Positions 1 through 8,848 are shown, counted from the first letter of the stretch. The stretch is DNA of 64,000 bases from Alteromonadaceae bacterium (GCA_014872785.1 WKFJ01000060.1:1-64000); one strand, 5' to 3'. Program-made: numbers and translations. The notes: generated by a model from the sequence alone, not told the origin.

Positions 1-96
1 AGACCTTGCTTAGCTAAATTTGTTATCGCGAGTACAGAGTATATAATCGACCCCAGTTAAAGTAGAAAAACGCGCAAGTTGCGCACTATTAAATTG
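1..96 (+). other. Sequence upstream of first cassette, possible attI
   Basis: This stretch precedes the first cassette junction (G at 96 of the GTTAGGAA core). Unlike the three attC sites downstream it shows no long imperfect palindrome and no inverse core partnered to the one at 96, which is what an attI site would look like. A promoter-like sequence lies inside it. The alternative is the end of an unusual earlier cassette. The integrase gene that would settle this lies outside the window. Confidence 0.4.
20..47 (+). promoter_or_regulatory. Pc-like promoter reading into the cassettes
   Basis: A -35 like TTGTTA (20-25) and a perfect -10 TATAAT (42-47) are separated by 16 bp and point toward the cassette ORFs, about 50 bp before the first cassette junction. 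This is where a cassette promoter would be expected. Only the sequence match supports it. Confidence 0.45.
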
Positions 97-117
97 TTAG
101 GAAAAAGGCGTGCAACT

Positions 118-939
118 TTGAAAATCGGAAAGCTGGTTAAAACCCATATAAAGAAGATATTTCAGTATTGCGATACTGTAGATCATAACGAACTGGAAAT
201 GCTTATGGATAAGAAATATTCCAAAAGCACTTTTGGCATTAATTATCCGTTTTGCACAGAATCAGGCTTGATACCAAAGAAAGAATCAAGAAGATATTGG
301 ACGGATTTATATTTTGTAAGAGGCAAAAAGGTAAGGGTTTCAAGTCAGTGGGTAATTGCGCACACAAACCAGTTCAAAGAATACTTGGTCAATAAAGGCA
401 TATCCGATAAAACGAAGCTCGAAGACTCAACAGTTTCCGACGATGACACTAAGCATGGCCAAAGAGTTAGCACCAGAGTAAATTCGAGATACAGAGGTAA
501 TGCAATTGGAAATGCTCAAAATCTTTTGGTAAGAAACATACTAAGCAATCTTGGAGAAGAGTCATTCAACCAAGAGGACTGGGAAAACACAAAAAACTAT
601 TTTGAAAACAAATGCGCTTATTGTGGTTCCGAAGAAGAATTGGTAATTGAACATGCAGTGCCTATTAATAAGGTGTCTCTCGGAGAGCATAGGCTCGGCA
701 ACATAATTCCAAGTTGTAAATCATGCAACTCCAGGAAAGCTGATAAGGGTTATAAAGAATTCTTGGAAGGCAATAGGCATCGAACAAGAAGAATTGAAGA
801 ATATATGGATAGTAGGAATTATGTACCATTGGGTGAAAATGAGCAGGTCGCAAAGATACTAGAAATGGCTTACCAAGAAGTAGCAGTTGTTTCAAAAAGA
901 TACATTGAGATCCTGAATGAATTATTTCCTAACAATTAG
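118..939 (+). CDS. HNH endonuclease family protein (cassette 1)
   Basis: This 273-residue protein carries a classic HNH/zinc module near residues 165-215: CAYCG, then EHAVP, then a second pair PSCKSCN followed by RKADKGY. This fold cuts DNA with a metal ion; the long N-terminal part is unrecognised and may be the DNA-recognition region. The frame is open back to a TTG at 79, but that would put the start across the recombination junction at 96/97. TTG at 118, about 9 bases after AAAGG, keeps the gene inside its cassette. It is the sole ORF of cassette 1. A restriction-like or defence role is plausible but unproven; it could also be a selfish nuclease. Confidence 0.8.
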   Translation: MKIGKLVKTHIKKIFQYCDTVDHNELEMLMDKKYSKSTFGINYPFCTESGLIPKKESRRYWTDLYFVRGKKVRVSSQWVIAHTNQFKEYLVNKGISDKTKLEDSTVSDDDTKHGQRVSTRVNSRYRGNAIGNAQNLLVRNILSNLGEESFNQEDWENTKNYFENKCAYCGSEEELVIEHAVPINKVSLGEHRLGNIIPSCKSCNSRKADKGYKEFLEGNRHRTRRIEEYMDSRNYVPLGENEQVAKILEMAYQEVAVVSKRYIEILNELFPNN

Positions 940-1001
940 CGTCGCTGGACAAAATACTTGCTGCGCTCGCATTTTGCCCGTGTGCTAGGCGTTAGGTATA
1001 C
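926..1001 (+). other. attC site of cassette 1
   Basis: The inverse core TTCCTAAC (926-933) matches the cassette start GTTAGGAA (96-103) perfectly. The far end is the core GTTAGGT (991-997). Between them ACAAAAT and ATTTTGC form the inner stem of a folded bottom-strand hairpin. The sequence from 991 to 1001 belongs to the next cassette after the G. Confidence 0.85.
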
Positions 1002-1364
1002 ATGGAATTTTTGCACAAATTTGCATGTTTTGATTGTCGAATAGCATTCAAAAGGCGTGCGACAGAAGAGTCAAATACAGGTACTGCTTGGCAAGCAGAT
1101 TCAGAAATCGCACATAATTGCCCTAAATGTAGCCGCAAGATGGCTTTCTTAGGTCGAAATTTTCGCGCGCCAAAACAATCTAATAAGCACCAATGGCATT
1201 CGGCAATGTTACTTTGGGAGGCTGGTTTTAGATACTGTGGTAGCGGATATCATTCAGATCCAAACCTCCCAGAAACTAAAGCTGAAACAATAGAATTTAT
1301 TAAAAACAATCCTAACCACACTCTAAAAGTCGCAAGTAACAATTGTTGGGAAAAGTATACCTAA
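1002..1364 (+). CDS. Small Cys-rich hypothetical protein (cassette 2)
   Basis: This 120-residue protein is not recognised. It shows CFDC near residue 9 and CPKC near residue 40, spaced like a zinc ribbon, and further single cysteines toward the C-terminus. The ATG lies only 10 bases after the cassette junction, so the AGG of the core site itself must serve as ribosome binding site. The stop TAA is inside the attC inverse core. A single promoterless ORF filling the unit is normal for cassettes. A metal- or nucleic-acid-binding role is only a guess from the cysteine spacing. Confidence 0.7.
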   Translation: MEFLHKFACFDCRIAFKRRATEESNTGTAWQADSEIAHNCPKCSRKMAFLGRNFRAPKQSNKHQWHSAMLLWEAGFRYCGSGYHSDPNLPETKAETIEFIKNNPNHTLKVASNNCWEKYT

Positions 1365-1466
1365 CAAGCCGATGAAAAATGGACAAAAATCAATTGGTTT
1401 GTGGCGGGCCAGCCGCTAGAGTACAACCAATTGATTTTATGCCTCTTATCGGGGCGTTAGTTGCAC
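1355..1466 (+). other. attC site of cassette 2
   Basis: GTATACCTAAC (1355-1365) is the exact inverse of the cassette start GTTAGGTATAC (991-1001). The site ends in the core GTTAGTT (1456-1462). The inner stem is strong: ATCAATTGGTT and AACCAATTGAT flank a GC-rich loop. The right half (CCTCTTATC then GGGGCGTTAG) resembles that of attC3 and of the long VCR-type sites of vibrio arrays. Confidence 0.88.
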
Positions 1467-1871
1467 ATGAAGAAGACTGTTCGAGCATTGTATTTATTAG
1501 AATTTTTCGTTGGTTTCGCACCATCAGTTTTGGTTCTGTGTGTAGGTTTGATTTTTAGTCCAATATTTCTTACTGGCTTGTATTACGGAGCTCCAGAAGT
1601 ATTATTTTACTTGTCTTTGGTAATTTCAGGTGCTTTTGGCTTTTGGGGAGCAATAAGTTTATTAACTCTTACGCTACACCCAGAAAATGAAAATACTAGC
1701 CCAATTCGTTTACGCGTATATTTGGTTTTAGGTCTAATAGCATCATTGGTAGTAAGCTTATCAATAGTTCAAATGCAAAACCTCTGGACACTTGTATTTG
1801 TTTTGCCACTTGTAGTTACTGTGCACCTAGCGTTTGTTCAAAGGCGTTACCTATTTGGAGCGTGCAACTAA
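1467..1871 (+). CDS. Small integral membrane protein (cassette 3)
   Basis: The protein has about 134 residues and four hydrophobic segments (about residues 8-35, 42-66, 82-104 and 108-125) with short polar links, ending in a positively charged RR. ATG 1467 was chosen over an in-frame TTG at 1461, which would start within the core site. No family is recognised. It fills cassette 3 alone and its stop TAA lies in the attC inverse core. Unknown membrane proteins are frequent cassette contents; no function can be assigned. Confidence 0.68.
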   Translation: MKKTVRALYLLEFFVGFAPSVLVLCVGLIFSPIFLTGLYYGAPEVLFYLSLVISGAFGFWGAISLLTLTLHPENENTSPIRLRVYLVLGLIASLVVSLSIVQMQNLWTLVFVLPLVVTVHLAFVQRRYLFGACN

Positions 1872-1969
1872 CAAGATGATTAAGGATAAGGACGTCTAAA
1901 CGTTGGCTAGATGTTCGTTCCTCACAGATTTTAGCCAACATTAATACGCCTCTTATCATGACGTTAGTG
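1862..1969 (+). other. attC site of cassette 3
   Basis: GTGCAACTAAC (1862-1872) is the exact inverse of the cassette start GTTAGTTGCAC (1456-1466). The right end is TCTTATC, then GACGTTAG (1961-1967). ACGTTGGCTA and TTAGCCAAC form the inner stem. The following base run GTGAC departs from the usual GTTRRRY pattern. Confidence 0.85.
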
Positions 1970-2378
1970 ACTGGCAGCTATGGTGTGTTTGCAGTCAGTG
2001 TTTTTGTTAAATAGTAATACCCAGCTTTTTCAATAATCAGGGAGAAAATGGAACACCCTGAACGGCAGCTTTGGAAGAGCAACCGCCGCAATACCAGCAA
2101 GGCAGCAATATCTATTAAGCGGTCGTTCGAACCACTCAAAACGGATGGCCCTTGCTACCGTGTAGGAGCCAGTCATTAAGATTTACTTTGACTGCCTGCT
2201 GATCGAAGAAAGCGGTCGTTCACCCCACTTCACGGTATTGCGGCTTCAGACAAACTTCAGGGTTTAGGTTTCAAAGTTCCGAGATGTGCCATTAAGAGAC
2301 CTTCAGGTGACTTTTACATTTGCGAACAGATAATATGTATAGCCCCAAACAAAAATTGTATGAGGCTGTATAAAGTTG
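1970..2378. other. Gene-free tail of the cassette array
   Basis: No convincing ORF is present. It holds an inverted repeat GCCGCAATACC (2085-2095) and GGTATTGCGGC (2234-2244), and a direct repeat AGCGGTCGTTC (2118-2128 and 2211-2221). GCCAGTCATTAAG (2168-2180) is an imperfect inverse of the attC3 right end GTTAGTGACTGGC (1963-1975), as the attC start of a decayed ORF-less fourth cassette would be. The end next to the CzcA stop shows no clear terminator. Confidence 0.5.
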
Positions 2379-5300
2379 TTATGTGAACTCTTTTATTTTT
2401 CTTTTAGAAAAGAACCCATATAAACTTGGCACAACAAAAAGAGTCAACAGCGTTGCTGTAATTAAGCCTCCAACAATTACGCTGGCAAGTGGCCTTTGAA
2501 TTTCAGAACCAACTCCATTTGACATTAACATAGGTATTAGACCTAACGCTGATGTGATAGCTGTCATAAGTACAGGGCGCAATCTTGAAGTCGCACCATC
2601 AAATACAGCTTCTGATGTTGCTAGCCCTTCTTTGATTCGTTGATTAATGCTTTCCACCATTACTACACCATTAAGCACCGCCACCCCAAACAAGGTAATA
2701 AAACCAACAGAGCTTGGAACGGATAGATATTGACCTGATAGGTATAGAGAAAATACGCCGCCGATAACAGCTAATGGAACATTAAGTAAGATCAGCATCG
2801 CTTGTCCTACTGAACCAAATGCAAAATAAAGGAGTAATGCGATTAAAGCCAATGATAACGGCACGACGATAGAAAGGCGCTGTTGCGCTCGTTGCTGACT
2901 TTCGAATTGCCCACCAATCGATACTGAATAACCTGCGGGAAATTCTACATCAGAGGCTATCTTTGCTTGAATATCTTCAACCACACTTCCCATGTCTCTG
3001 CCTTGGATGTTAGCTTGAATAACCACCCTACGCTGAACATCATCTCGCCTAATCTGTGGAGGACCAGACTCAAAAGACACAGAAGCTACATCGCCAATGC
3101 GTACCCAAGCCCCTGTAGGAGATTGCAGTCTAATATCGGCTATTGCTTCACTATTTGCTCTAAATTCCTTATCTAGGCGCACGTATATATCATAACGTTC
3201 GTTACCATTAATAATTTGCCCAGCCTCAACACCACCAATACCGTCTTGAACCACTTCCATGACATCACCAGCAGATAAACCATATCGAGAAAGCTCAAGT
3301 CTATTAGGAGCAATAACAAGTTGTGCTTCACCTGCAATCTGCTCTAGTGCAACGTCCTTTGCACCATCAATTGACTTAATCGCAGTTTCAATTTCTCGTC
3401 CTTTATTTGCTAGCACCTGTAAGTCAGAGCCAAATAATTTAATCGCAAGTTGTGCTTTAACTCCTGATAACAACTCATCAACGCGAGTAGCTATTGGCTG
3501 AGAGAAATTTAGTAAAAGACCCGGAAACTCCTCTAGAGACCGTTCCATTTTATCTTGCAGCTCATAACGATTAGAGGCGCTTGTCCATTCTGAAACAGGC
3601 TTAAGGCCAATGTAGATTTCAATGTTGTTCACTGGCTCTGGATCGCCGCCAATTTCTGCTCGACCAATTCGGCTTAACGCGTAAGTCACTTCAGGAAATA
3701 CCATCAACTTTTCTTCCAATATTGGAGCAACAGATAGCGCTGTTTCCAAACTTGAAGAAGGGGCTAGCGTCACTCTTAGGTTAATCGTTCCTTCTTCTAA
3801 CTCTGGCACGAATTCTGTCCCAATTTGTGGAATAATAGCTGCTGCCGAAGCGACGAGTGCTAATGACACAAAAACAACAAACTTGGTTTGCTTTAATGCG
3901 ATTTTCAATAACTGTCGATACACAATATTGATAGGTTTTAAAATCAAACTTTCCCTTTCTTTCACCCCTCTCTTAAACATAAAAGTGGCAAGTGCAGGAA
4001 CAATAAATAAAGCAACGACAATAGCTGACACCACAGCCAGCATAATGCTGACAGACATTGGCTGAAATAGCTTTGCTTCAACACCTTCGAAACTAAACAG
4101 TGGCGTAAAAACAACGAGAATAATTGAAGCTGCAAAAAATATAGGTCGAGCAACTTCTTTGCCTGCCAATTTTAACTTTTGTTTAGTTTCAATACTTTTA
4201 TTATCGCTCTCGCTTTCTAATTTCCTGTTTAGGTGTTTAAACATGTTTTCAACCATAACAACTGAACCATCGACTAACATGCCAATAGCCACAGCGATAC
4301 CGCCTAGCGACATCAAGTTGGCTGAAATACCTAACCAAGCCATCACCATTAATGCAATACTAATGGAAATGGGGATTGAAATAAGTACTAGAAATGTAGC
4401 TCTTAAATTCATTAAAAAGAGCGCAAGTACAACAGTGATAAAAATAAAAGCCAAAGTAAGGGCTTCAACAACGGTTGCCACCGCTTTTTCAATTAAGTCA
4501 GCTTGGTCATAAAAAGGCTCAAATTTTACACCTTCAGGTAATGCCTGATTGATAAGCTTTGTTCTAGCATTAATACCATCTATCGTCGCTTTAGTGTTCG
4601 AACCCATGCGCTTTAATACGATGCCAGAGACAACTTCTCCTAAGTTTTCAACACTGCCATTGTCTGTTTTACGGGTCATAGTGACAGCGCCTTGCCTTAT
4701 CTCGGCACCAAGCTCTACATTGGCGACATCAGAAACAGTAACAACTACACCGTTAAGTGTTTTCACAGGCACTTGCTGAATATTTTCAATACCTTTCTCA
4801 CCACTTTCGAACCAGCCAGTACCACGAATAACAAGCTGTTCTTGGCCGCGATTCATGTACCAGCCACCGACATTGGCGTTATTATTTTCAAGCGCTGATA
4901 CCACATCCTCTTGGGTTAACTCGTAGGATAATAATTTTGAAGGATCGACATTGACTTGGTATTGACGAACGTTACCACCAAATGACAGCACATCTGTAAC
5001 ACCGTCTACAGGCATTATTAGTAGTTTAATGACCCAGTCATTCAGACTTCTAAGCGCCATTGAGTCATACTTGCTTGTGCCATCAGATATAAGCAAATAT
5101 TGAAATACTTGCCCTAAACCAGAAGTATTTGGTCCCATCTCTGGTGTCCCAACCCCAGCAGGTATAAGCTCTTTCGCAGCTTGTAAGCGTTCAAATACCA
5201 ATTGCCTAGCAAAATATATATCCGTGCCTTCTTTAAAGACTACAGTGACACCCGACAAACCCGTTTTTGAAATAGAACGTACTTGTTCTACATCCGGTAA

Positions 5301-5525
5301 TGCGTACATCACAGCTTCAATGGGGTATGTGATAAGCTGTTCTACTTCTTCTGCGGCTAAACCCGGCGCTTCGGTATTAACAGCAACTTGTACGTTTGTA
5401 ACGTCTGGAAATGCATCCAAATTCAACTTAGGTATGGTGATAACAGCACTTGCGATTAATGCAATTAGCGCTATTAGCACAAGCAGTCTGTTGTGAATGG
5501 ACCAATCAATAATTCGATTAAACAT
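2379..5525 (-). CDS. czcA: CzcA/CusA-type heavy-metal RND efflux pump
   Basis: This is the inner-membrane proton antiporter of a tripartite metal exporter, about 1,048 residues, the normal length. It begins with a transmembrane helix, then the LDAFPDVTNVQV motif at the start of the first periplasmic loop, a central helix group with GMLVDGSVVMVEN (TM4, proton relay), a second periplasmic loop and a second helix group. An in-frame ATG at 5540 exists, but the GAGGAGG ribosome site lies inside that extension, 6 bases before ATG 5525. It follows the adaptor gene by 11 bases, so the two are co-translated. The substrate is probably Co/Zn/Cd from the CadR-type context; the TM4 signature is not the silver/copper CusA form. 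Confidence 0.92.
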   Translation of the reverse strand: MFNRIIDWSIHNRLLVLIALIALIASAVITIPKLNLDAFPDVTNVQVAVNTEAPGLAAEEVEQLITYPIEAVMYALPDVEQVRSISKTGLSGVTVVFKEGTDIYFARQLVFERLQAAKELIPAGVGTPEMGPNTSGLGQVFQYLLISDGTSKYDSMALRSLNDWVIKLLIMPVDGVTDVLSFGGNVRQYQVNVDPSKLLSYELTQEDVVSALENNNANVGGWYMNRGQEQLVIRGTGWFESGEKGIENIQQVPVKTLNGVVVTVSDVANVELGAEIRQGAVTMTRKTDNGSVENLGEVVSGIVLKRMGSNTKATIDGINARTKLINQALPEGVKFEPFYDQADLIEKAVATVVEALTLAFIFITVVLALFLMNLRATFLVLISIPISISIALMVMAWLGISANLMSLGGIAVAIGMLVDGSVVMVENMFKHLNRKLESESDNKSIETKQKLKLAGKEVARPIFFAASIILVVFTPLFSFEGVEAKLFQPMSVSIMLAVVSAIVVALFIVPALATFMFKRGVKERESLILKPINIVYRQLLKIALKQTKFVVFVSLALVASAAAIIPQIGTEFVPELEEGTINLRVTLAPSSSLETALSVAPILEEKLMVFPEVTYALSRIGRAEIGGDPEPVNNIEIYIGLKPVSEWTSASNRYELQDKMERSLEEFPGLLLNFSQPIATRVDELLSGVKAQLAIKLFGSDLQVLANKGREIETAIKSIDGAKDVALEQIAGEAQLVIAPNRLELSRYGLSAGDVMEVVQDGIGGVEAGQIINGNERYDIYVRLDKEFRANSEAIADIRLQSPTGAWVRIGDVASVSFESGPPQIRRDDVQRRVVIQANIQGRDMGSVVEDIQAKIASDVEFPAGYSVSIGGQFESQQRAQQRLSIVVPLSLALIALLLYFAFGSVGQAMLILLNVPLAVIGGVFSLYLSGQYLSVPSSVGFITLFGVAVLNGVVMVESINQRIKEGLATSEAVFDGATSRLRPVLMTAITSALGLIPMLMSNGVGSEIQRPLASVIVGGLITATLLTLFVVPSLYGFFSKRKIKEFT

Positions 5526-5536
5526 GGTTGGCCTCC

Positions 5537-6742
5537 TCAATGATTGTGTGGATCAAAGCCGCCTTTCGCGATCTCAGAGGCGACAAAAAAAGCACCACGG
5601 GTAACAACTTTCGTTCCAGATTCAATACCGAAAACTTCTCGATATTCTCCAAAAGACTGACCTGTTGTTACTTGGACTGCTTTAAACTCATTTGGATGGT
5701 CTTCAATAAACACTGTCCAATCACCATCACTGCTTCTTATCAACGCTTCTTCTGGTACGGCAATGACTTCACTGTTCGATTCGAAAAGAAAATAAACTTT
5801 TACAAACATACCTGAATGAAGCTTATGTTTAGTATTCGTAACCGACAGTCTTACTGTTCGGGTTCGTGTAATTGGATCAATAGTGTGAGCTTCTTGAATG
5901 ACATTGGCTTGGTATTTAATACCATTCAAATCAATTAAGGCAGGACTGCCTAACGATAAATTTAACTCTTTATTAGGAGGAACATTTGCTTCTACCCAAA
6001 GGTCTGTCTCATCGGCAAGCTGCATGATGGTTTCACCCGCTTCAATGCGCTGACCTTGCATGAAGTCATCTTGTAATACAACGCCTTCCCGCTCAGCTAT
6101 AAGAGCGTACTGCCCAAACGTAGCGCTATCTTGTTGGGCTATTTTGTCAATCGCCTGCCTTGTTAAGCCAAAAGCCACCAACTTGCCATATACACCTTTA
6201 TAGATGTTTTCTGCTTCAACAAGCGTACGTTCGCTTATGTTGTTACTTCCTAGCTTTTTCGCTCGCTTCCAATTAGAGGAGGCAATTAAAAAATCCGCTT
6301 GCGTTTGAGCCATCGTTTCGCTGAACAAGGTAACCAACCTTTGTCCAGACTTTACGTGATCTCCTAAGCTCGCATGGCGATTAATAACCACTGAATCTGT
6401 CCGAGGTGAAACAAGATAGCTCTTATAACCGTTTGCTTTCACTTCTCCGGGAGCGTAGACCGAATTTAGGTATTTCTTTGGAAACAGCTCCTCAATTTTT
6501 ATGCCTGCTAATTCAATTTTTTGCGCACTTAAAGAAATCCCTTCTTCATGCTCTTCTTCTTTAACGAGACTCTCGGTTCTAGGTTCTTCACCCTCTGCAT
6601 GTACATGTGCATTTGCATGTTCATGTGAATGCTCATCGTGTTGTGTGCTGTTTTGACTTTCATTAGCCAGTGTTGTGTTTATTGAAAACACACCAAAAAT
6701 GATCACTAAGGCTATGCCCGTGATTCGAGAAATATTGTTCAT
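5537..6742 (-). CDS. czcB: RND metal-efflux periplasmic adaptor (CzcB-like)
   Basis: This 401-residue membrane-fusion protein links the pump to an outer-membrane channel. It has an N-terminal signal segment (residues 1-25) and then a strongly His/Glu-rich stretch (about 33-68) that likely binds metal in the periplasm. After that come the usual lipoyl/barrel-sandwich, alpha-hairpin and beta-barrel parts (SPRTDSVV and later EREGVVLQDD). Its stop is followed at once by the pump's ribosome site. No outer-membrane partner gene (czcC) lies on either side, which is unusual since czcC normally precedes czcB. Confidence 0.9.
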   Translation of the reverse strand: MNNISRITGIALVIIFGVFSINTTLANESQNSTQHDEHSHEHANAHVHAEGEEPRTESLVKEEEHEEGISLSAQKIELAGIKIEELFPKKYLNSVYAPGEVKANGYKSYLVSPRTDSVVINRHASLGDHVKSGQRLVTLFSETMAQTQADFLIASSNWKRAKKLGSNNISERTLVEAENIYKGVYGKLVAFGLTRQAIDKIAQQDSATFGQYALIAEREGVVLQDDFMQGQRIEAGETIMQLADETDLWVEANVPPNKELNLSLGSPALIDLNGIKYQANVIQEAHTIDPITRTRTVRLSVTNTKHKLHSGMFVKVYFLFESNSEVIAVPEEALIRSSDGDWTVFIEDHPNEFKAVQVTTGQSFGEYREVFGIESGTKVVTRGAFFVASEIAKGGFDPHNH

Positions 6743-6806
6743 AATGACTCTTAACTTTTGTTAAACCAAATTGTGTTTGCGCGATAGCGCACTGTATGGA
6801 ACAAAG

Positions 6807-7148
6807 TTAAGCGATAGGTGGTCGATAGAGCCTAGTTGAAATACCCAAAGGCAATAAAGTTAATTTGTTGAAGTTATGTGAATGAGTTAAAGACAGGTTT
6901 GGTGTAAACGCTTGAACCAAAATCCAACTGGTATGATTGCCACTACAGTGTCCGCAATGGTGGCAGTCCTCGATATCGTGTTCGCTATCACCATCTAACT
7001 GAGGAGAATGATCTGTTTCGTGGTCATGAATGGTTTGGATATGCTCAACGTCTAACTGATGAGTTTCCATGCTTGCAGATACAGCGACAAACGATTGCAA
7101 AACAATCGATATTATCACCAGCATGTTTAAAGCAATGTTAATGTTCAA
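6807..7148 (-). CDS. CzcI-like His-rich periplasmic protein
   Basis: This 113-residue protein has an N-terminal hydrophobic export segment, a central His/Asp/Glu-rich part (about residues 30-60), and DCHHCGHC near residue 62. Layout and position just upstream of the CzcB gene recall CzcI of Cupriavidus czcICBA, a small periplasmic protein thought to modulate the system. Start is TTG 7148; an internal ATG at 7124 would still leave an export signal. The similarity is by pattern only. Metal binding is likely from composition. Confidence 0.65.
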   Translation of the reverse strand: MNINIALNMLVIISIVLQSFVAVSASMETHQLDVEHIQTIHDHETDHSPQLDGDSEHDIEDCHHCGHCSGNHTSWILVQAFTPNLSLTHSHNFNKLTLLPLGISTRLYRPPIA

Positions 7149-7227
7149 TATTCTATTCTCTTCGTTAGACGTTCGTAATATAACAAATTTATGCGTACAA
7201 ATCTAAGCCAGCTATAAAGTGTAAATA

Positions 7228-8121
7228 TTAGTCATCTCTGCAAACTTCATTGGGAAATTCAAACTCAATGGTGGTATGTGACAAATCAAAAGCGCTTAAG
7301 TCTTCAGAAATTACTTGCTTGAGTGATTGTAACTTAGGTACATCGTACGGAGCATTCAAGACAAGATGCGCTGTTAGCACATGACTTTCGCCATCTAAAG
7401 ACCAGTAGTGCAAGTGATGAACTTCTCTCACTTCAGGTTTCGAAAGTAAGGCTTCAGCTATCTTGGTTTGTGTTTCTTTATCAGGTGACGCTTGTAAGAA
7501 TAATGCTACCGTAGACCTTAAATTTTTTAGGACGTTAAACAGAATAAACAGCGTAAAAGCGATAGATAACAATGGATCTAAAATAGGCCAATCCACAAAC
7601 ATCAAGATAATTGATACAAGAAGAACCGCAACCCAGCCAAGGACATCTTCTAATAGGTGCCATGTTAATACTTTTTCGTTTAATGTGGTTCCAGCCTTAA
7701 GTTTATATACGGCATAACCATTTACTGTAACACCCAGAAATGCCAATCCTAGCATTCCCTCAACCATTGGCATTTCTGGGTTAGATAATCGAGGAATTGC
7801 CTCAACCAAAATAAAGATAGAGCCAGCAATTAAAATAACGCTATTTATTAATGCACCAAACAGTGACAGGCGCTTATAACCGTAACTGTAGGCCGAAGAT
7901 GCTTGTTTATCTGAAAAGTGACTCAACAACCAAGCAAACCCAATAGATATGCTGTCACCTAAATCATGAACGGCGTCAGCCATAATTGCCGTACTATTAG
8001 TTAGCCAACCGCCGATGAATTCAATGATGGTAAAAGCAACATTTAGAAAAAATGTCCAACCAATGCGCTCATTTTTATCGTGTGCATAGTGGTGACTATG
8101 ATTGTGGCTATGCATTTTCAT
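7228..8121 (-). CDS. czcD: CzcD-family cation diffusion facilitator
   Basis: This 297-residue zinc/cadmium/cobalt-proton antiporter starts with a His-rich cytosolic tail, followed by six membrane helices and a cytosolic C-terminal domain. The metal site is visible in TM2 (MADAVHDLGD) and TM5 (HLLEDVLGW); the YGYKR loop after TM2 is also typical. It overlaps the upstream transglutaminase-like gene by 14 bases, so both are read from one message. It would remove metal from the cytosol into the periplasm, where the CzcBA pump could take over. Confidence 0.9.
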   Translation of the reverse strand: MKMHSHNHSHHYAHDKNERIGWTFFLNVAFTIIEFIGGWLTNSTAIMADAVHDLGDSISIGFAWLLSHFSDKQASSAYSYGYKRLSLFGALINSVILIAGSIFILVEAIPRLSNPEMPMVEGMLGLAFLGVTVNGYAVYKLKAGTTLNEKVLTWHLLEDVLGWVAVLLVSIILMFVDWPILDPLLSIAFTLFILFNVLKNLRSTVALFLQASPDKETQTKIAEALLSKPEVREVHHLHYWSLDGESHVLTAHLVLNAPYDVPKLQSLKQVISEDLSAFDLSHTTIEFEFPNEVCRDD

Positions 8122-8842
8122 CTCTACTTTGGTTGCTATTATTTCTCAGTCGATTGACATTCATGTTAATAAGATGACGAATCACAGATTGATATAACCA
8201 GCGTTTAACTCCTGACAAATTAGTCCCTTTCTCACTGTAAAATTCATCTGGCGAGTTGTATAAACCAAAGTCATCATGAATGCCTTCCTTTTGAATGTAT
8301 GTATCTTTTCCTGTCCATTCTGTTTTAGGGTTCTCCAAACAAGTGGTTGCGATACCATATCCACAGAAATTACCTTTATCTCGACTAAACATAGATTGCA
8401 CTGAGCTTAGATAATCATTGTCGAGGATAAAACCTTCTAGGTTGATCCATTCACCATCAAAAAAGACTTCAACCCAACTATGGATAATATATTTAGGTGC
8501 AAGCCAAAATACGTAAGCAGGAATAGCTCCTTTTTGGAGTTGTTGATCAATAGTGAAACCATGAAATCGGCATTGAATACCGAGTGCTCGTAATAACGCC
8601 ATTAACAAGTTTCCTTTGGTATTACACTGACCATAGCCATCAGCCAAAACTTCACTTGCTGCAATATCATCACTGCGGTTATATCCGAACTGAATTTCGT
8701 CTTTAACATAAGTGTATGCGGCACCTATCTTGTAATAATCATCTAAAGCTTGCCAATTTCGCTCGGCTATTAGCGATTGGATGGTGTGATCATCAAAGTC
8801 CAATATTTGTGTTTTCTCTAAATAATTAGCATTCATTATCAA
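8108..8842 (-). CDS. Transglutaminase-like cysteine-protease-fold protein
   Basis: This 244-residue cytosolic protein has the transglutaminase-core triad in order: Cys in GYGQCNTKG (near residue 73), His in IIHSWVEVFF (near 122), and an acidic residue in NLEGFILDND (near 137). Its activity could be peptide hydrolysis or amide exchange; no substrate is suggested. It lies between two CDF transporter genes, overlapping czcD by 14 bases and 6 bases after the first CDF gene, so it is part of the metal operon. A link between this fold and metal resistance is not familiar to me. Confidence 0.8.
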   Translation of the reverse strand: MIMNANYLEKTQILDFDDHTIQSLIAERNWQALDDYYKIGAAYTYVKDEIQFGYNRSDDIAASEVLADGYGQCNTKGNLLMALLRALGIQCRFHGFTIDQQLQKGAIPAYVFWLAPKYIIHSWVEVFFDGEWINLEGFILDNDYLSSVQSMFSRDKGNFCGYGIATTCLENPKTEWTGKDTYIQKEGIHDDFGLYNSPDEFYSEKGTNLSGVKRWLYQSVIRHLINMNVNRLRNNSNQSRDENA

Positions 8843-8848
8843 TCTCCC

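Larger units (their letters stand above)
97..1963 (+). mobile_element. Integron gene cassette array (three cassettes)
   Basis: Three consecutive units (97-991, 992-1456, 1457-1963) each hold one short ORF on the same strand followed at once by a palindromic attC site. Each attC begins with the exact reverse complement of its own cassette's first bases (8 bp for cassette 1, 11 bp for cassettes 2 and 3), which is the diagnostic consequence of IntI recombination of circular cassettes. The ORF stop codons fall inside the attC inverse core, another cassette habit. No integrase gene is visible. The array probably continues or starts to the left of the window. Confidence 0.88.
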
